From JAYOEY01 sp038116945 (lineage in GTDB: Bacteria; Pseudomonadota; Alphaproteobacteria; MPNO01; UBA2964), in the NCBI GenBank assembly GCA_038116945.1, contig JAYOEY010000007.1, positions 1 to 64,000 of the forward strand: a stretch of 64,000 nucleotides of DNA. Reading direction: 5' to 3'. Shown here one piece after another: positions 18,806 to 26,362 of the stretch. A model generated the notes under the pieces. That model saw nothing but the letters and a program-made list of their open reading frames with translations, did not search any database and was not told where the DNA came from. Each line of letters starts with the position of its first letter. The first letter of the stretch is position 1. The translations under genes and the position numbers were made by a program.

Positions 18806-21160
18806 TCACCCGCACTTCGAATGACCGCAGGCGGTGCAGAGGTCGCAGCCTTCCTGACGGATCAGCGCGGCTTCGCCGCATCTGGGGCACTGGCGCGGGA
18901 TCGCGCCGCTGCCGGATTTCAGGCCTCTGCCCGGCTCGCCGCCTGCCGTCCCGTCCGCTGCTCCCTCGGCTGCGAGAGCGGCGCGGCCGATCTCGGCCTC
19001 GCCCCAGCGGGGCAGGAAGCCGATATCGATCATGTGGCGTTCGATCACGCCGCCGATGGCGGCCAGCAGGGAGGGTACGTATTTCCCCTCGAACCACTGC
19101 CCGCCGCGCGGGTCGAACACGGCCTTGAGCTCGTCGACCACGAACGAGACGTCGCCGCCGCGCCGGAACACCGCGCTGATCATGCGGGTCAGCGCCACCG
19201 TCCAGGCGTAGTGCTCCATGTTCTTGGAGTTGATGAATACCTCGAACGGCCGCCGTCTGCCGTCCTGCACAATGTCGTTGATGGTGATGTAGATGGCGTG
19301 TTCGGAATCCGCCCAGCTGATCTTGTAGGTGTTGCCGGGCAGTTCTTCCGGCCGGTCGAGCGGGCACGTCATGTAGACCACGCCGCCGGCCTCGAACGCA
19401 TCGGCCGGCCTCGGCGGCGGCGCGTCGAGCGGAAGTTCGGGCTGTTCGGCGGTGCCCGAGGGGGAAGACGGGGCCTCCAGCACGGCGCCGGTCACGTCGT
19501 TCGGGCGGTATGTGGTGCAGCCCTTGCAGCCCATCGCGTAGGCGTCCTCATAGACCGTCTTGAAGGCGTCGAAAGAGATCGCCTCGGGGCAGTTGATGGT
19601 TTTCGAGATCGAGCTGTCGATATGTTTCTGCAGCGCCGCCTGCATGACGAGATGGTCGCGCGGCGACAGCTGCGTCGCGTCCACGAAATAATCCGGCAGG
19701 GGGGCGTTCGCGCCGTTGAGGCGCCGGTTGAGCCTGACCGCGTAATCCGTGACCTCTTCCGCGCGGCGTTCGCCGTCCGGCATCAGGATGTTGCGGCGGT
19801 AGCTGAAGGCGAACACCGGCTCGATGCCCGAGCTGACATTGTCGGCCAGCAGCGAGATCGTCCCGGTCGGGGCGATCGAGGTCAGCAGCGCGTTGCGGAT
19901 GCCATGGGTCCGGATGGCGTCCCGCACGTCCTCGTCCAGCTGCCCGATATGCTCTCCCTCCAGGTAGCGCTCCGCGTCGTAAAGCGGGAACGTTCCCTTT
20001 TCCGCTGCCAGCGCGGCGGAGGCGAGATAGGCGTGGCGCTCGATCGCGGCCATCCAGCGTTCAGCGGCGGCCGCCGCCGCGTCGGAGCCGTAGCGCAGCC
20101 GGCACATGATCAGCGCATCGGCGAGCCCTGTCACGCCGAGACCGATGCGGCGCTTGGCGCGGGCCTCCTCCGCCTGCTCGTCGAGCGGAAAGCGGGAAAC
20201 ATCGATGACGTTGTCCATCATGCGCACCGCGACAGCGACGAGGTCCGCGAGCGCATTCTCGTCGAGCGCGGCGTTCTCGGTGAAGGGTTCGCGGATCATC
20301 CGGGCCAGGTTGATCGAACCCAGCAGGCACGCGCCGTAAGGCGGCAGAGGCTGTTCGCCGCACGGGTTGGTCGCGGCGATGTCTTCGCAGTAAGAGAGGT
20401 TGTTGAGCGCGTTGATGCGATCGATGAAGATCACGCCGGGCTCGGCATAGGCGTAGGTCGCGCGCATGATCCGGTCCCACAGGTCGCGCGCCTCGACCGT
20501 CCTGAGGACCTGCCCGCCGAACGTCAGGTCCCAGGATGCGTCATTCCTGACCGCCTGCATGAAGGCGTCCGTCACCAGCACCGACAGGTTGAACATGCGC
20601 AGCCGCCCCGGCTCCTGCTTGGCCTCGATAAAGGCTTCGATGTCCGGGTGATCGCAGCGCAAAGTCGCCATCATCGCACCGCGCCGGGAGCCTGCGCTCA
20701 TGATGGTGCGGCACATCGAGTCCCATACATCCATGAAGGAGAGCGGTCCCGACGCGTCCGCGCCGACGCCCTTGACCGCCGCGCCCCTGGGCCGGAGGGT
20801 GGAAAAATCGTAGCCGATACCGCCGCCCTGCTGCAGGGTCAGCGCTGCCTCGCGCAGATGCGTGAAGATGCCGGACATGTCGTCCGGTATCGTTCCCATG
20901 ACGAAACAGTTGAAGAGCGTCACGTTGCGCGCCGTGCCCGCGCCCGCGACGATGCGACCGGCCGGCAGGAAGCGAAAATCCTCCAGCGCCTCGTAGAACC
21001 GTTCCCGCCATGCTTCCGGCTGTTTCTCGGTCGCGGCGAGGGCGATGGCGATGCGTTGCCAGCTGTCCTCGATGGTTTTGTCGAGAACCGTGCCGTCCGC
21101 CGCCTTAAAACGGTATTTCATGTCCCAGATCTGCTGGGAAATCGCTGAAATCGTGGCCAT
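18806..21160 (-). CDS. nrdJ: Adenosylcobalamin-dependent (class II) ribonucleoside-diphosphate reductase
   Basis: Reduces ribonucleotides to deoxyribonucleotides using B12 to generate the radical. It is 784 aa. Family motifs include GGIGYDFSTLRPRGA, the radical-site Cys in NLSYCEDIAATNPCGEQPLPPYG, and the barrel segment ALLTSIAPTGTISLL. The C-terminus is a zinc ribbon with paired CxxC motifs (CPRCGEA, then CDLCTACGHSKCG), which often ends class II enzymes. AAGGAAA precedes the ATG at 21160; the frame stays open for 24 codons upstream but without an RBS. The upstream region holds DnaA-box-like sites. No NrdB-type subunit is present, as expected for class II. Confidence 0.93.
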   Translation of the reverse strand: MATISAISQQIWDMKYRFKAADGTVLDKTIEDSWQRIAIALAATEKQPEAWRERFYEALEDFRFLPAGRIVAGAGTARNVTLFNCFVMGTIPDDMSGIFTHLREAALTLQQGGGIGYDFSTLRPRGAAVKGVGADASGPLSFMDVWDSMCRTIMSAGSRRGAMMATLRCDHPDIEAFIEAKQEPGRLRMFNLSVLVTDAFMQAVRNDASWDLTFGGQVLRTVEARDLWDRIMRATYAYAEPGVIFIDRINALNNLSYCEDIAATNPCGEQPLPPYGACLLGSINLARMIREPFTENAALDENALADLVAVAVRMMDNVIDVSRFPLDEQAEEARAKRRIGLGVTGLADALIMCRLRYGSDAAAAAAERWMAAIERHAYLASAALAAEKGTFPLYDAERYLEGEHIGQLDEDVRDAIRTHGIRNALLTSIAPTGTISLLADNVSSGIEPVFAFSYRRNILMPDGERRAEEVTDYAVRLNRRLNGANAPLPDYFVDATQLSPRDHLVMQAALQKHIDSSISKTINCPEAISFDAFKTVYEDAYAMGCKGCTTYRPNDVTGAVLEAPSSPSGTAEQPELPLDAPPPRPADAFEAGGVVYMTCPLDRPEELPGNTYKISWADSEHAIYITINDIVQDGRRRPFEVFINSKNMEHYAWTVALTRMISAVFRRGGDVSFVVDELKAVFDPRGGQWFEGKYVPSLLAAIGGVIERHMIDIGFLPRWGEAEIGRAALAAEGAADGTAGGEPGRGLKSGSGAIPRQCPRCGEAALIRQEGCDLCTACGHSKCG

Positions 21161-21180
21161 GGGAATTTCCTTATTGCGTG

Positions 21181-21219
21181 CCTGCCAGGCAGGACGCTCT
21201 CCCATGGTAGGGCAGGACG
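21181..21219. repeat. Short palindrome and direct repeat in the nrdJ leader
   Basis: CCTGCC-A-GGCAGG (21181-21193) is a perfect palindrome. GGCAGGACG occurs at 21188-21196 and again at 21211-21219. Both lie 20-60 nt before the nrdJ start, probably in the transcript leader. A structural or regulatory role is possible but not shown. Confidence 0.35.
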
Positions 21220-21283
21220 GCTCCTGATTCAATAATGTTCTTGTTATGTTCCCTCCTGCCGGACAAACGCGCTCCCGGAAATC

Positions 21284-21448
21284 TTATCCACAGGTTATCA
21301 ACAGGGTTATCCCCGTCGATTGCCGGCAATCACCGGAACCCGGCAAGTCCCGCCACGAACCGGTCCTGAAACGGTACCCGCGGCAGATCGGCCGGCAGGG
21401 ATATCTGCCCGATATCCGGGTAAATTTTCGCAGGCGTCTTTATCCACG
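21284..21448. promoter_or_regulatory. Cluster of DnaA-box-like 9-mers upstream of nrdJ
   Basis: TTATCCACA (21284-21292) equals the strict DnaA-box consensus. TTATCAACA (21295-21303) and TTATCCCCG (21307-21315) follow at 11- and 12-nt steps, all in the same orientation and on about the same helix face. TTATCCACG lies further away at 21440-21448. The cluster sits 124-288 nt upstream of the RNR start, in the 297-nt gap (21161-21457) behind plsC. DnaA control of RNR genes is known in other bacteria. A replication origin is less likely given the surrounding genes. Confidence 0.6.
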
Positions 21449-21457
21449 TTTCGGAGA

Positions 21458-22210
21458 CTAAGGACCGGTCTCCGACTTGCCGTCCCCGGGAATGCCGGGC
21501 GCCGCAGCCGTCTCCAGTTCCGCCTGCGCCGTCGCAATCGCCTGTTCGAGTCTTCCCATGAACGCCTTGCGGTCGAGACCGGGCCCGATAGGCGGCAGGA
21601 ACCGGAGTATAATCACGCCATTGCGTCGGATCAGGCTTCGACGGGGCCAGAACTGGCCTGAATTGAGGGCGACAGGGACGACCGGAATTCCAAGATCGCG
21701 ATAAAGCGCGGCGATGCCGGGTTGAAGCGGTCTCATTTCGCCCGGTGGCGCGCGCGTGCCTTCCGGAAACACCACCAGGGAACGACCCGAATCGATCGCT
21801 TTCCTGGCATCGCGCAGCAATTTTCGCAGCGCGGCCGCCGCCTGGCCGCGGTCGACGCCGATGCAGCCATATTTCTTCGCGAACCAGCCGTAAAACGGCA
21901 GAAGGAACAGTTCCTTCTTGATGACGATGACCGAATCCCGGATCAGCCAGGGAAAGATCATCGTGTCCCAGGTCGACTGATGCTTGGATGCGAAGATGAC
22001 CGGGCCGTCCGGAAGGTTTTCCTGTCCTTCGATTCTGAATCCCAGACCGGTCGTCGCCTTCAGTATCAGGAATACCGAGGAGGTCCAGAAACGGGCGACG
22101 AATCGGCTGGCGCCGTAGGGCAGGACGAGCGACGGCAGGAATGCGAAACACATCAGAAACGCCCAGATTCCGTATAGCGCCTGGTAAATCAGCGACCGGA
22201 ACAGGATCAT
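21458..22210 (-). CDS. plsC: 1-acyl-sn-glycerol-3-phosphate acyltransferase
   Basis: Acylates lysophosphatidic acid to phosphatidic acid at the inner membrane. It is 250 aa. An N-terminal hydrophobic segment (ALYGIWAFLMCFAFLPSLVLPYG) is followed by the acyltransferase HX4D motif in KHQSTWDT, the segment GCIGVDRG, and FPEGTRAPPG. The ATG at 22210 overlaps the stop of the ydcF-like gene by 4 nt, which decides the start over the longer open frame. It is last in the ftsE-ftsX-ydcF-plsC string. Confidence 0.92.
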   Translation of the reverse strand: MILFRSLIYQALYGIWAFLMCFAFLPSLVLPYGASRFVARFWTSSVFLILKATTGLGFRIEGQENLPDGPVIFASKHQSTWDTMIFPWLIRDSVIVIKKELFLLPFYGWFAKKYGCIGVDRGQAAAALRKLLRDARKAIDSGRSLVVFPEGTRAPPGEMRPLQPGIAALYRDLGIPVVPVALNSGQFWPRRSLIRRNGVIILRFLPPIGPGLDRKAFMGRLEQAIATAQAELETAAAPGIPGDGKSETGP

Positions 22211-22863
22211 TTGACGCCGCCCGTCAGTTTTTTCACTGCGTCGCCGAGCGCCATCCGCGCGATCAGATATTTGTTGAACTCGCTGACGAGCAGCATCGCG
22301 GTTCCCGGAAACCGCCACCAGCTGTCGCCCTTGAACTGTTCAGGAAAAACCGAGTGGGCGACGATCCGGGCGGCCGGCATGGCGCGCCGGAATTCGATCA
22401 GGCTCCTCGGCATGTGATAGTTCGCGGTAACAAGCCTCAGCGACGCAAATCCCTGCTTTTTCATCCATTCCGCCGTTTCGCGCGCATTGCCCGCCGTATC
22501 GTCGGCCTGATATCCCACGGCGATGCAACAGGCAAGGTTTTCGGGACTCCGGCGGGCCAGGCGAAGCAAGGCGGCCACATCCACGCCGCGCGCGACCCCG
22601 GAAACGAACAGGCTCCTCCCGCGATTGTCGGACAGAAGCTGCAGTCCCGTTTCAAGCCGTCCCGTTCCACCGGTCAGGACGACGATCGCGTCTGTCGCGA
22701 CGGAACTGCGCTCTTCGGACATCGGAACCTGTTCCGCGAACCAGATCAGTCCCGCGCTCCATGCCGCAGCAGCCGTCGCCAGCCCGTAAAGGCCCCGCCG
22801 AAACCGTCGGCGCCCGCCGCCCCGGCGACGTCCTCGGCCCAGCCCCGTCATGGCGCGAGACAT
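22207..22863 (-). CDS. YdcF/SanA family (DUF218) protein
   Basis: A 218-aa DUF218 protein. A basic N-terminus (GRGRRRGGGRRRFRR) precedes a TM segment, then DAIVVLTGGTGRLETGLQLL and a later NYHMPRSLIEFRRAMP stretch, which are the family motifs. The family is linked to envelope integrity. It probably has a periplasmic domain with one N-terminal anchor. The start lies 1 nt past the ftsX stop, so it is coupled to ftsX. Confidence 0.82.
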   Translation of the reverse strand: MSRAMTGLGRGRRRGGGRRRFRRGLYGLATAAAAWSAGLIWFAEQVPMSEERSSVATDAIVVLTGGTGRLETGLQLLSDNRGRSLFVSGVARGVDVAALLRLARRSPENLACCIAVGYQADDTAGNARETAEWMKKQGFASLRLVTANYHMPRSLIEFRRAMPAARIVAHSVFPEQFKGDSWWRFPGTAMLLVSEFNKYLIARMALGDAVKKLTGGVK

Positions 22864-22864
22864 G

Positions 22865-23758
22865 TCATGGCAGACGTCCGACCGCCCGAATGACCGTATA
22901 CCGCGCGGTAAGGACGCTTATGACCGTGGCGCAAACGGCGACCGAAACCAGCGATCCCCATTGCCAGGGCGTCAGACCGACGGGCGGAAGCAGGCCCGCC
23001 TCAATCCGGGAAAGGAGATAACCGAGCGCGGCAAGCGTTCCCGCCGCCAGCAGGAAGCCGACAAGCCCGCCTTTCAGGGACAGCCAGAATGTCTGCCGCT
23101 GGAACTGCGATGCGATGTAACCGTCTCGCGCGCCCATTACATGCAGCAACTCGATGACCTCGTGATGAATGGCGAGTCCCGTCCGTGTCGCGAACACCAC
23201 GGTCGCCGTTGCCGCGACGGCGATAAAAGCAAGAATCGCGAGTGCAACGAACTCTACCGCGCGTGCCAGCTCGATCAGTCGCTCAAGCCATACACCGTGA
23301 TCGTCCAGCATCGCGCCGGGCACCGCGGCGGCCAGCGTTGCGCCCAGCGCCTTTGCGTCGATGCTTGTTCCCGGTTTCAGTCGTACGTCGATCAGGACCG
23401 GCACCGGCAGGTTGAGGGCGCCCGAAACCGCGTTTTCTCCCAGCCAGGGTTCGAGCAGTTTCTGGATGCGATCGCCCGGCAACGGCTCGGCAGACAGAAC
23501 GGCCGGCGTTTGCCGCAGCAGTCGCAGCGCGGCGTCCAGCCGTTCCTTTTCGGCCACCGGCGTGCTGTTCGGGCCCGGGACGATCTGGACCGTCAGCGTT
23601 CCCGACATGCCGCGCTTCCAGTCCTCGCTCATCGTCGACAGCGCCAGCACCAGCGCCAGAGCCAGGGTCGCCAGCCAGACCATGAAGGCGATAAGCCATG
23701 GCAGGAAACGGCTCGCCGCGTCGCGCGACAGCGGCATGATCGCAGACTGGCGGAACAT
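22865..23758 (-). CDS. ftsX: Cell division protein FtsX
   Basis: The permease-like partner of FtsE, which controls peptidoglycan hydrolysis at the septum. It is 297 aa. TM1 lies near residues 20-42, an extracytoplasmic domain follows, and three C-terminal TM segments (FVALAILAFIAVAATATVVFA; a middle segment; WGSLVSVAVCATVISVLTARY) form the MacB/FtsX-type region. EVIELLHVMGARDGYIASQF is the conserved loop. Its ATG overlaps the ftsE TAA by one base (TAATG). Confidence 0.9.
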   Translation of the reverse strand: MFRQSAIMPLSRDAASRFLPWLIAFMVWLATLALALVLALSTMSEDWKRGMSGTLTVQIVPGPNSTPVAEKERLDAALRLLRQTPAVLSAEPLPGDRIQKLLEPWLGENAVSGALNLPVPVLIDVRLKPGTSIDAKALGATLAAAVPGAMLDDHGVWLERLIELARAVEFVALAILAFIAVAATATVVFATRTGLAIHHEVIELLHVMGARDGYIASQFQRQTFWLSLKGGLVGFLLAAGTLAALGYLLSRIEAGLLPPVGLTPWQWGSLVSVAVCATVISVLTARYTVIRAVGRLP

Positions 23759-24462
23759 TATCCGGACGCTCCTGCGCCGGGCGACGGCAGCGCTTGGGAC
23801 AGCTCTCCGTTCACCAGATGAAGCTGGGGGTGCGCAAACCGGGATACCAGCTGCTGGTTATGGGTGGCGACGACGATGGTGGTTCCGATACGGTGGAGCT
23901 CCTCCAGCAGATGCATCAGCCGCATGGCGATGCTGTCGTCGACATTTCCCGTCGGTTCGTCGGCAAGCAGGAGGTGCGGTCGGGCGATCACCGCGCGGGC
24001 AATGGCGACCCGCTGTTTCTGGCCGCCCGACAGCGTGGTCGGGCGGGCGTCGAGATGGTCTCCCAGCCCTACCCATTTGAGAAGCTGTGGCACATGTTCC
24101 CTGATCTGCGCGTCGCTGGCGCCGGCCAGGCGAAGCGGGAGGGCGACGTTCTCGGTCGCTGTCAGGTGGTCGATCAGCCGGAAATCCTGAAAAACGACGC
24201 CGATCCTCCGCCGAAGCGCAGGCAGGACGTGCCGCGGCGTCGTTGCAAGATCGTGGCCGAACAGCGTTACGAGACCGCGCGACGGTCGTTGCGCCAGATA
24301 CATCAGCCGCAGCAGGGTCGATTTTCCCGCTCCGCTCGCGCCGGTCAGGAAATAAAACGAGCCCGCCTGCATCCGGAAGGAAACGTCATGCAGGATTTCC
24401 TTTCCGACGCCGTACCGCATGCCGACGTTCTGGAACCGGATAATTTCTTCGTTTTCCGGCAA
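23758..24462 (-). CDS. ftsE: Cell division ATP-binding protein FtsE
   Basis: ABC ATPase of the FtsEX complex. It is 234 aa from a TTG start at 24462 (PENEEIIRFQNVGMRYG), which has AGGGGGAA 4 nt upstream; the frame stays open to 24579 but the extra residues do not fit the family. Walker A is GASGAGKST, the signature is LSGGQKQRVAIARA, and Walker B is LLLADEPTGN. The region after Walker A (LMYLAQRPSRG) is FtsE-like. It is divergent from the zinc-finger gene. Confidence 0.92.
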   Translation of the reverse strand: MPENEEIIRFQNVGMRYGVGKEILHDVSFRMQAGSFYFLTGASGAGKSTLLRLMYLAQRPSRGLVTLFGHDLATTPRHVLPALRRRIGVVFQDFRLIDHLTATENVALPLRLAGASDAQIREHVPQLLKWVGLGDHLDARPTTLSGGQKQRVAIARAVIARPHLLLADEPTGNVDDSIAMRLMHLLEELHRIGTTIVVATHNQQLVSRFAHPQLHLVNGELSQALPSPGAGASG

Positions 24463-24629
24463 TGCGTTCCCCCTGGACCGAACAGTTGCTGCAGAATGAC
24501 ATAGCGCAAAAGCACCCGTCCAGCGCGCCGATGGGGGCTGCTGGCTTGCTTGCCAGATAGGAGGCGACTCCGTATACACGAATTCGTTCTGACTTCTTCT
24601 GTTTGGAAAAACCGGTTCGAACTGGGGCC

Positions 24630-25331
24630 ATGATTCTCACCTGTCCGGAATGTTCGACGCGTTACGTCGTCGACCCAGTAGCCATCGGGCTGGCGGGCCG
24701 GACCGTGCGGTGCAGCCGCTGCAGCCACAGCTGGCATGAACCGCCTCCGCCTGTCGAAGAGATCGTCTCGGCGCCGGCGGCGGCGGCGTCGCGCCCGGAA
24801 TCGGCCGATATTGAGCGGCGTGCGCGTCCGAAGGGCACCAATCTTCCCGCCGTGCCTGGAAGTACTCCCAGCCGGACGCCCGCTGTCCTTTGGACCCTGC
24901 TTGTCCTGTTTCTTGTCGCGGTCGCGGGCCTTGCCGTCTGGCAGCGCGACGCAATTCTCGCCCGGGTGCCAGAGACCGCGGCGATATACGAAACGTTCGG
25001 TCTCGGTCCTAAGCCAGAGGGATTCGGCCTGGCGCTCGAAAACGTCCGGCGAAAAATGTCGACTGTCGATGGCGTACGGGTGCTGCGCATCGACGGCGTC
25101 ATCGCGAACGTGTCCGATAAACCGCGTACGGTGCCTGGAATGCTCGGTATTCTGCTGGATTCATCGGGTCGGGAAATCAAACGCTGGAATTTCTCGCCGC
25201 CGCTTCCAAAACTGCTTCACGGCGAAAGGACGCCGTTCTCGACGGAACTGAAAGACCCGCCGCGACAGGCGTCGGAGGTTCGCGTCATGTTTGAAGACCG
25301 GCGGCCCGGCGGAGGCGCGGGCGGGAGATGA
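24630..25331 (+). CDS. MJ0042-type zinc-finger / DUF3426 membrane protein
   Basis: A 233-aa protein. The N-terminal zinc-finger motif has two CxxC pairs (LTCPECSTRYVVDP, then RCSRCSHSW). A Pro-rich linker precedes one TM segment (residues about 92-112, AVLWTLLVLFLVAVAGLAVW). A C-terminal DUF3426-like beta domain ends with PPRQASEVRVMFE. The topology is a cytoplasmic finger and a periplasmic domain; the function is unknown. It is divergent from ftsE, and its stop overlaps the hpt start by 4 nt. Confidence 0.85.
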   Translation: MILTCPECSTRYVVDPVAIGLAGRTVRCSRCSHSWHEPPPPVEEIVSAPAAAASRPESADIERRARPKGTNLPAVPGSTPSRTPAVLWTLLVLFLVAVAGLAVWQRDAILARVPETAAIYETFGLGPKPEGFGLALENVRRKMSTVDGVRVLRIDGVIANVSDKPRTVPGMLGILLDSSGREIKRWNFSPPLPKLLHGERTPFSTELKDPPRQASEVRVMFEDRRPGGGAGGR

Positions 25332-25879
25332 CGCAGGAATCCCTGAATGAACGCATCGAGGTTCTGTTCAGCGCCGAAGAGATCGGAGACCGCGTCGATG
25401 CCCTGGCCCGCGATATCGTGGCCCGAAACGAGGGCGATCTCCTCGTCGTCGTGATCCTGAAGGGGAGTTTCGTTTTTGCCGCCGATCTGATTCGGGCGCT
25501 GGAACGCAACGGTGCTTCCGCCCGCGTCGATTTCATTACGCTTTCGAGCTACTACGAAGGCATGGAAAGCACCGGGCGCGTTTCGCTTGCGCACGACCTG
25601 TCGGAAGATGTCGCCGGGCAGAACCTGCTTATCGTTGACGATATTCTCGAATCGGGGCGAACGCTGGCGTTCGCGCGCGATACCATGCTGGCGCGCGGCG
25701 CAGCGCGCGTTCGAACCTGTATGCTGCTCGACAAGCCCGACCGTCGGAAAGTTCCGATTGAGGCCGACTTCGTCGGATTCTCGATTCCGCCCGAATTCGT
25801 CGTCGGTTACGGACTCGATCTGGCGCATCGATACCGGGGACTGCCATATATCGGACGCGTGATAACCACGGGCAAGTAA
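25328..25879 (+). CDS. hpt: Hypoxanthine phosphoribosyltransferase
   Basis: Purine salvage: hypoxanthine or guanine plus PRPP gives IMP or GMP. It is 183 aa. The PRPP-binding motif LLIVDDILESGRTL is at residues 100-113. The flexible loop segment TLSSYYEGMESTGRV and the C-terminal base-binding part (DFVGFSIPPEFVVGYGLD) fit bacterial Hpt. It is translationally coupled to the zinc-finger gene. Confidence 0.93.
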   Translation: MTQESLNERIEVLFSAEEIGDRVDALARDIVARNEGDLLVVVILKGSFVFAADLIRALERNGASARVDFITLSSYYEGMESTGRVSLAHDLSEDVAGQNLLIVDDILESGRTLAFARDTMLARGAARVRTCMLLDKPDRRKVPIEADFVGFSIPPEFVVGYGLDLAHRYRGLPYIGRVITTGK

Positions 25880-25945
25880 CCGAATTTCAATGAATTTCCT
25901 GCAAAATACACGCCGGTCCTTGAGTGAATTCATAGGGAGTCAGGG

Positions 25946-26326
25946 GTGGCCAGTATTTTGCTTGCGGAAGACGACAAGGCTGTCCGCGAATTCGTCAGCC
26001 GGGCGTTGCGTCAGGACGGTCACGAGGTCCTGGCGGTCAGCGACGGTCAGCAGGCGCTGAACGCGCTTGAAGGACGCCTTTTCGACATGATGCTTGCCGA
26101 CATCGTGATGCCGCAGGTTGACGGTATTGCGCTTGCGCTCAAGGCATCCAAGGATTTCCCGGAACTCCCTGTCCTGCTCATGACCGGGTATTCCGCCGAA
26201 CGGCAGCGCGCGCACAATCTCGATGCGCTTGTCCACGAAGTGATCTCCAAGCCGTTCACACTGGACCAGATCCGGGAGACCGTGCGGCGCGTTCTCGACC
26301 CGTCGGCCGGCCGGCCGCTCCACTGA
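25946..26326 (+). CDS. cpdR: Response regulator CpdR
   Basis: A single-domain receiver of 126 aa. Acidic residues Asp9 and Asp10, phospho-acceptor Asp52, Thr80 and Lys102 are all present. The stretch LLMTGYSAERQRAHNLDAL is characteristic of CpdR, which in its unphosphorylated form primes ClpXP for cell-cycle proteolysis (known from Caulobacter). The start is GTG with AGGGAGTCAGGG before it. No output domain or histidine kinase is adjacent. Confidence 0.9.
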   Translation: MASILLAEDDKAVREFVSRALRQDGHEVLAVSDGQQALNALEGRLFDMMLADIVMPQVDGIALALKASKDFPELPVLLMTGYSAERQRAHNLDALVHEVISKPFTLDQIRETVRRVLDPSAGRPLH

Positions 26327-26329
26327 GGA

Positions 26330-26349
26330 CGCCTGACCGCAGCCAGGCG
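26330..26349. terminator. Possible hairpin between cpdR and the TIGR02302 gene
   Basis: CGCCTG (26330-26335) and CAGGCG (26344-26349) flank an 8-nt loop between two convergent genes. There is no T-run on either side, so it is only a weak candidate for a bidirectional transcript end. Confidence 0.25.
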
Positions 26350-26362
26350 GAACAGCGGGCGC

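Noticed and set aside
21284..21448. Chromosomal replication origin
   Set aside because: There are only four boxes, no AT-rich unwinding region, and no dnaA, hemE, parAB or gidA-type neighbours. A regulatory site is simpler.
21161..21457. Cobalamin riboswitch upstream of nrdJ
   Set aside because: A GGTTCCGGTGA-like start occurs, but the B12-box core and the GCCACTG element are missing.
25937..25941. GAGTC (CcrM methylation site) in the cpdR ribosome-binding region
   Set aside because: GANTC sites are frequent by chance and nothing else points to methylation control.
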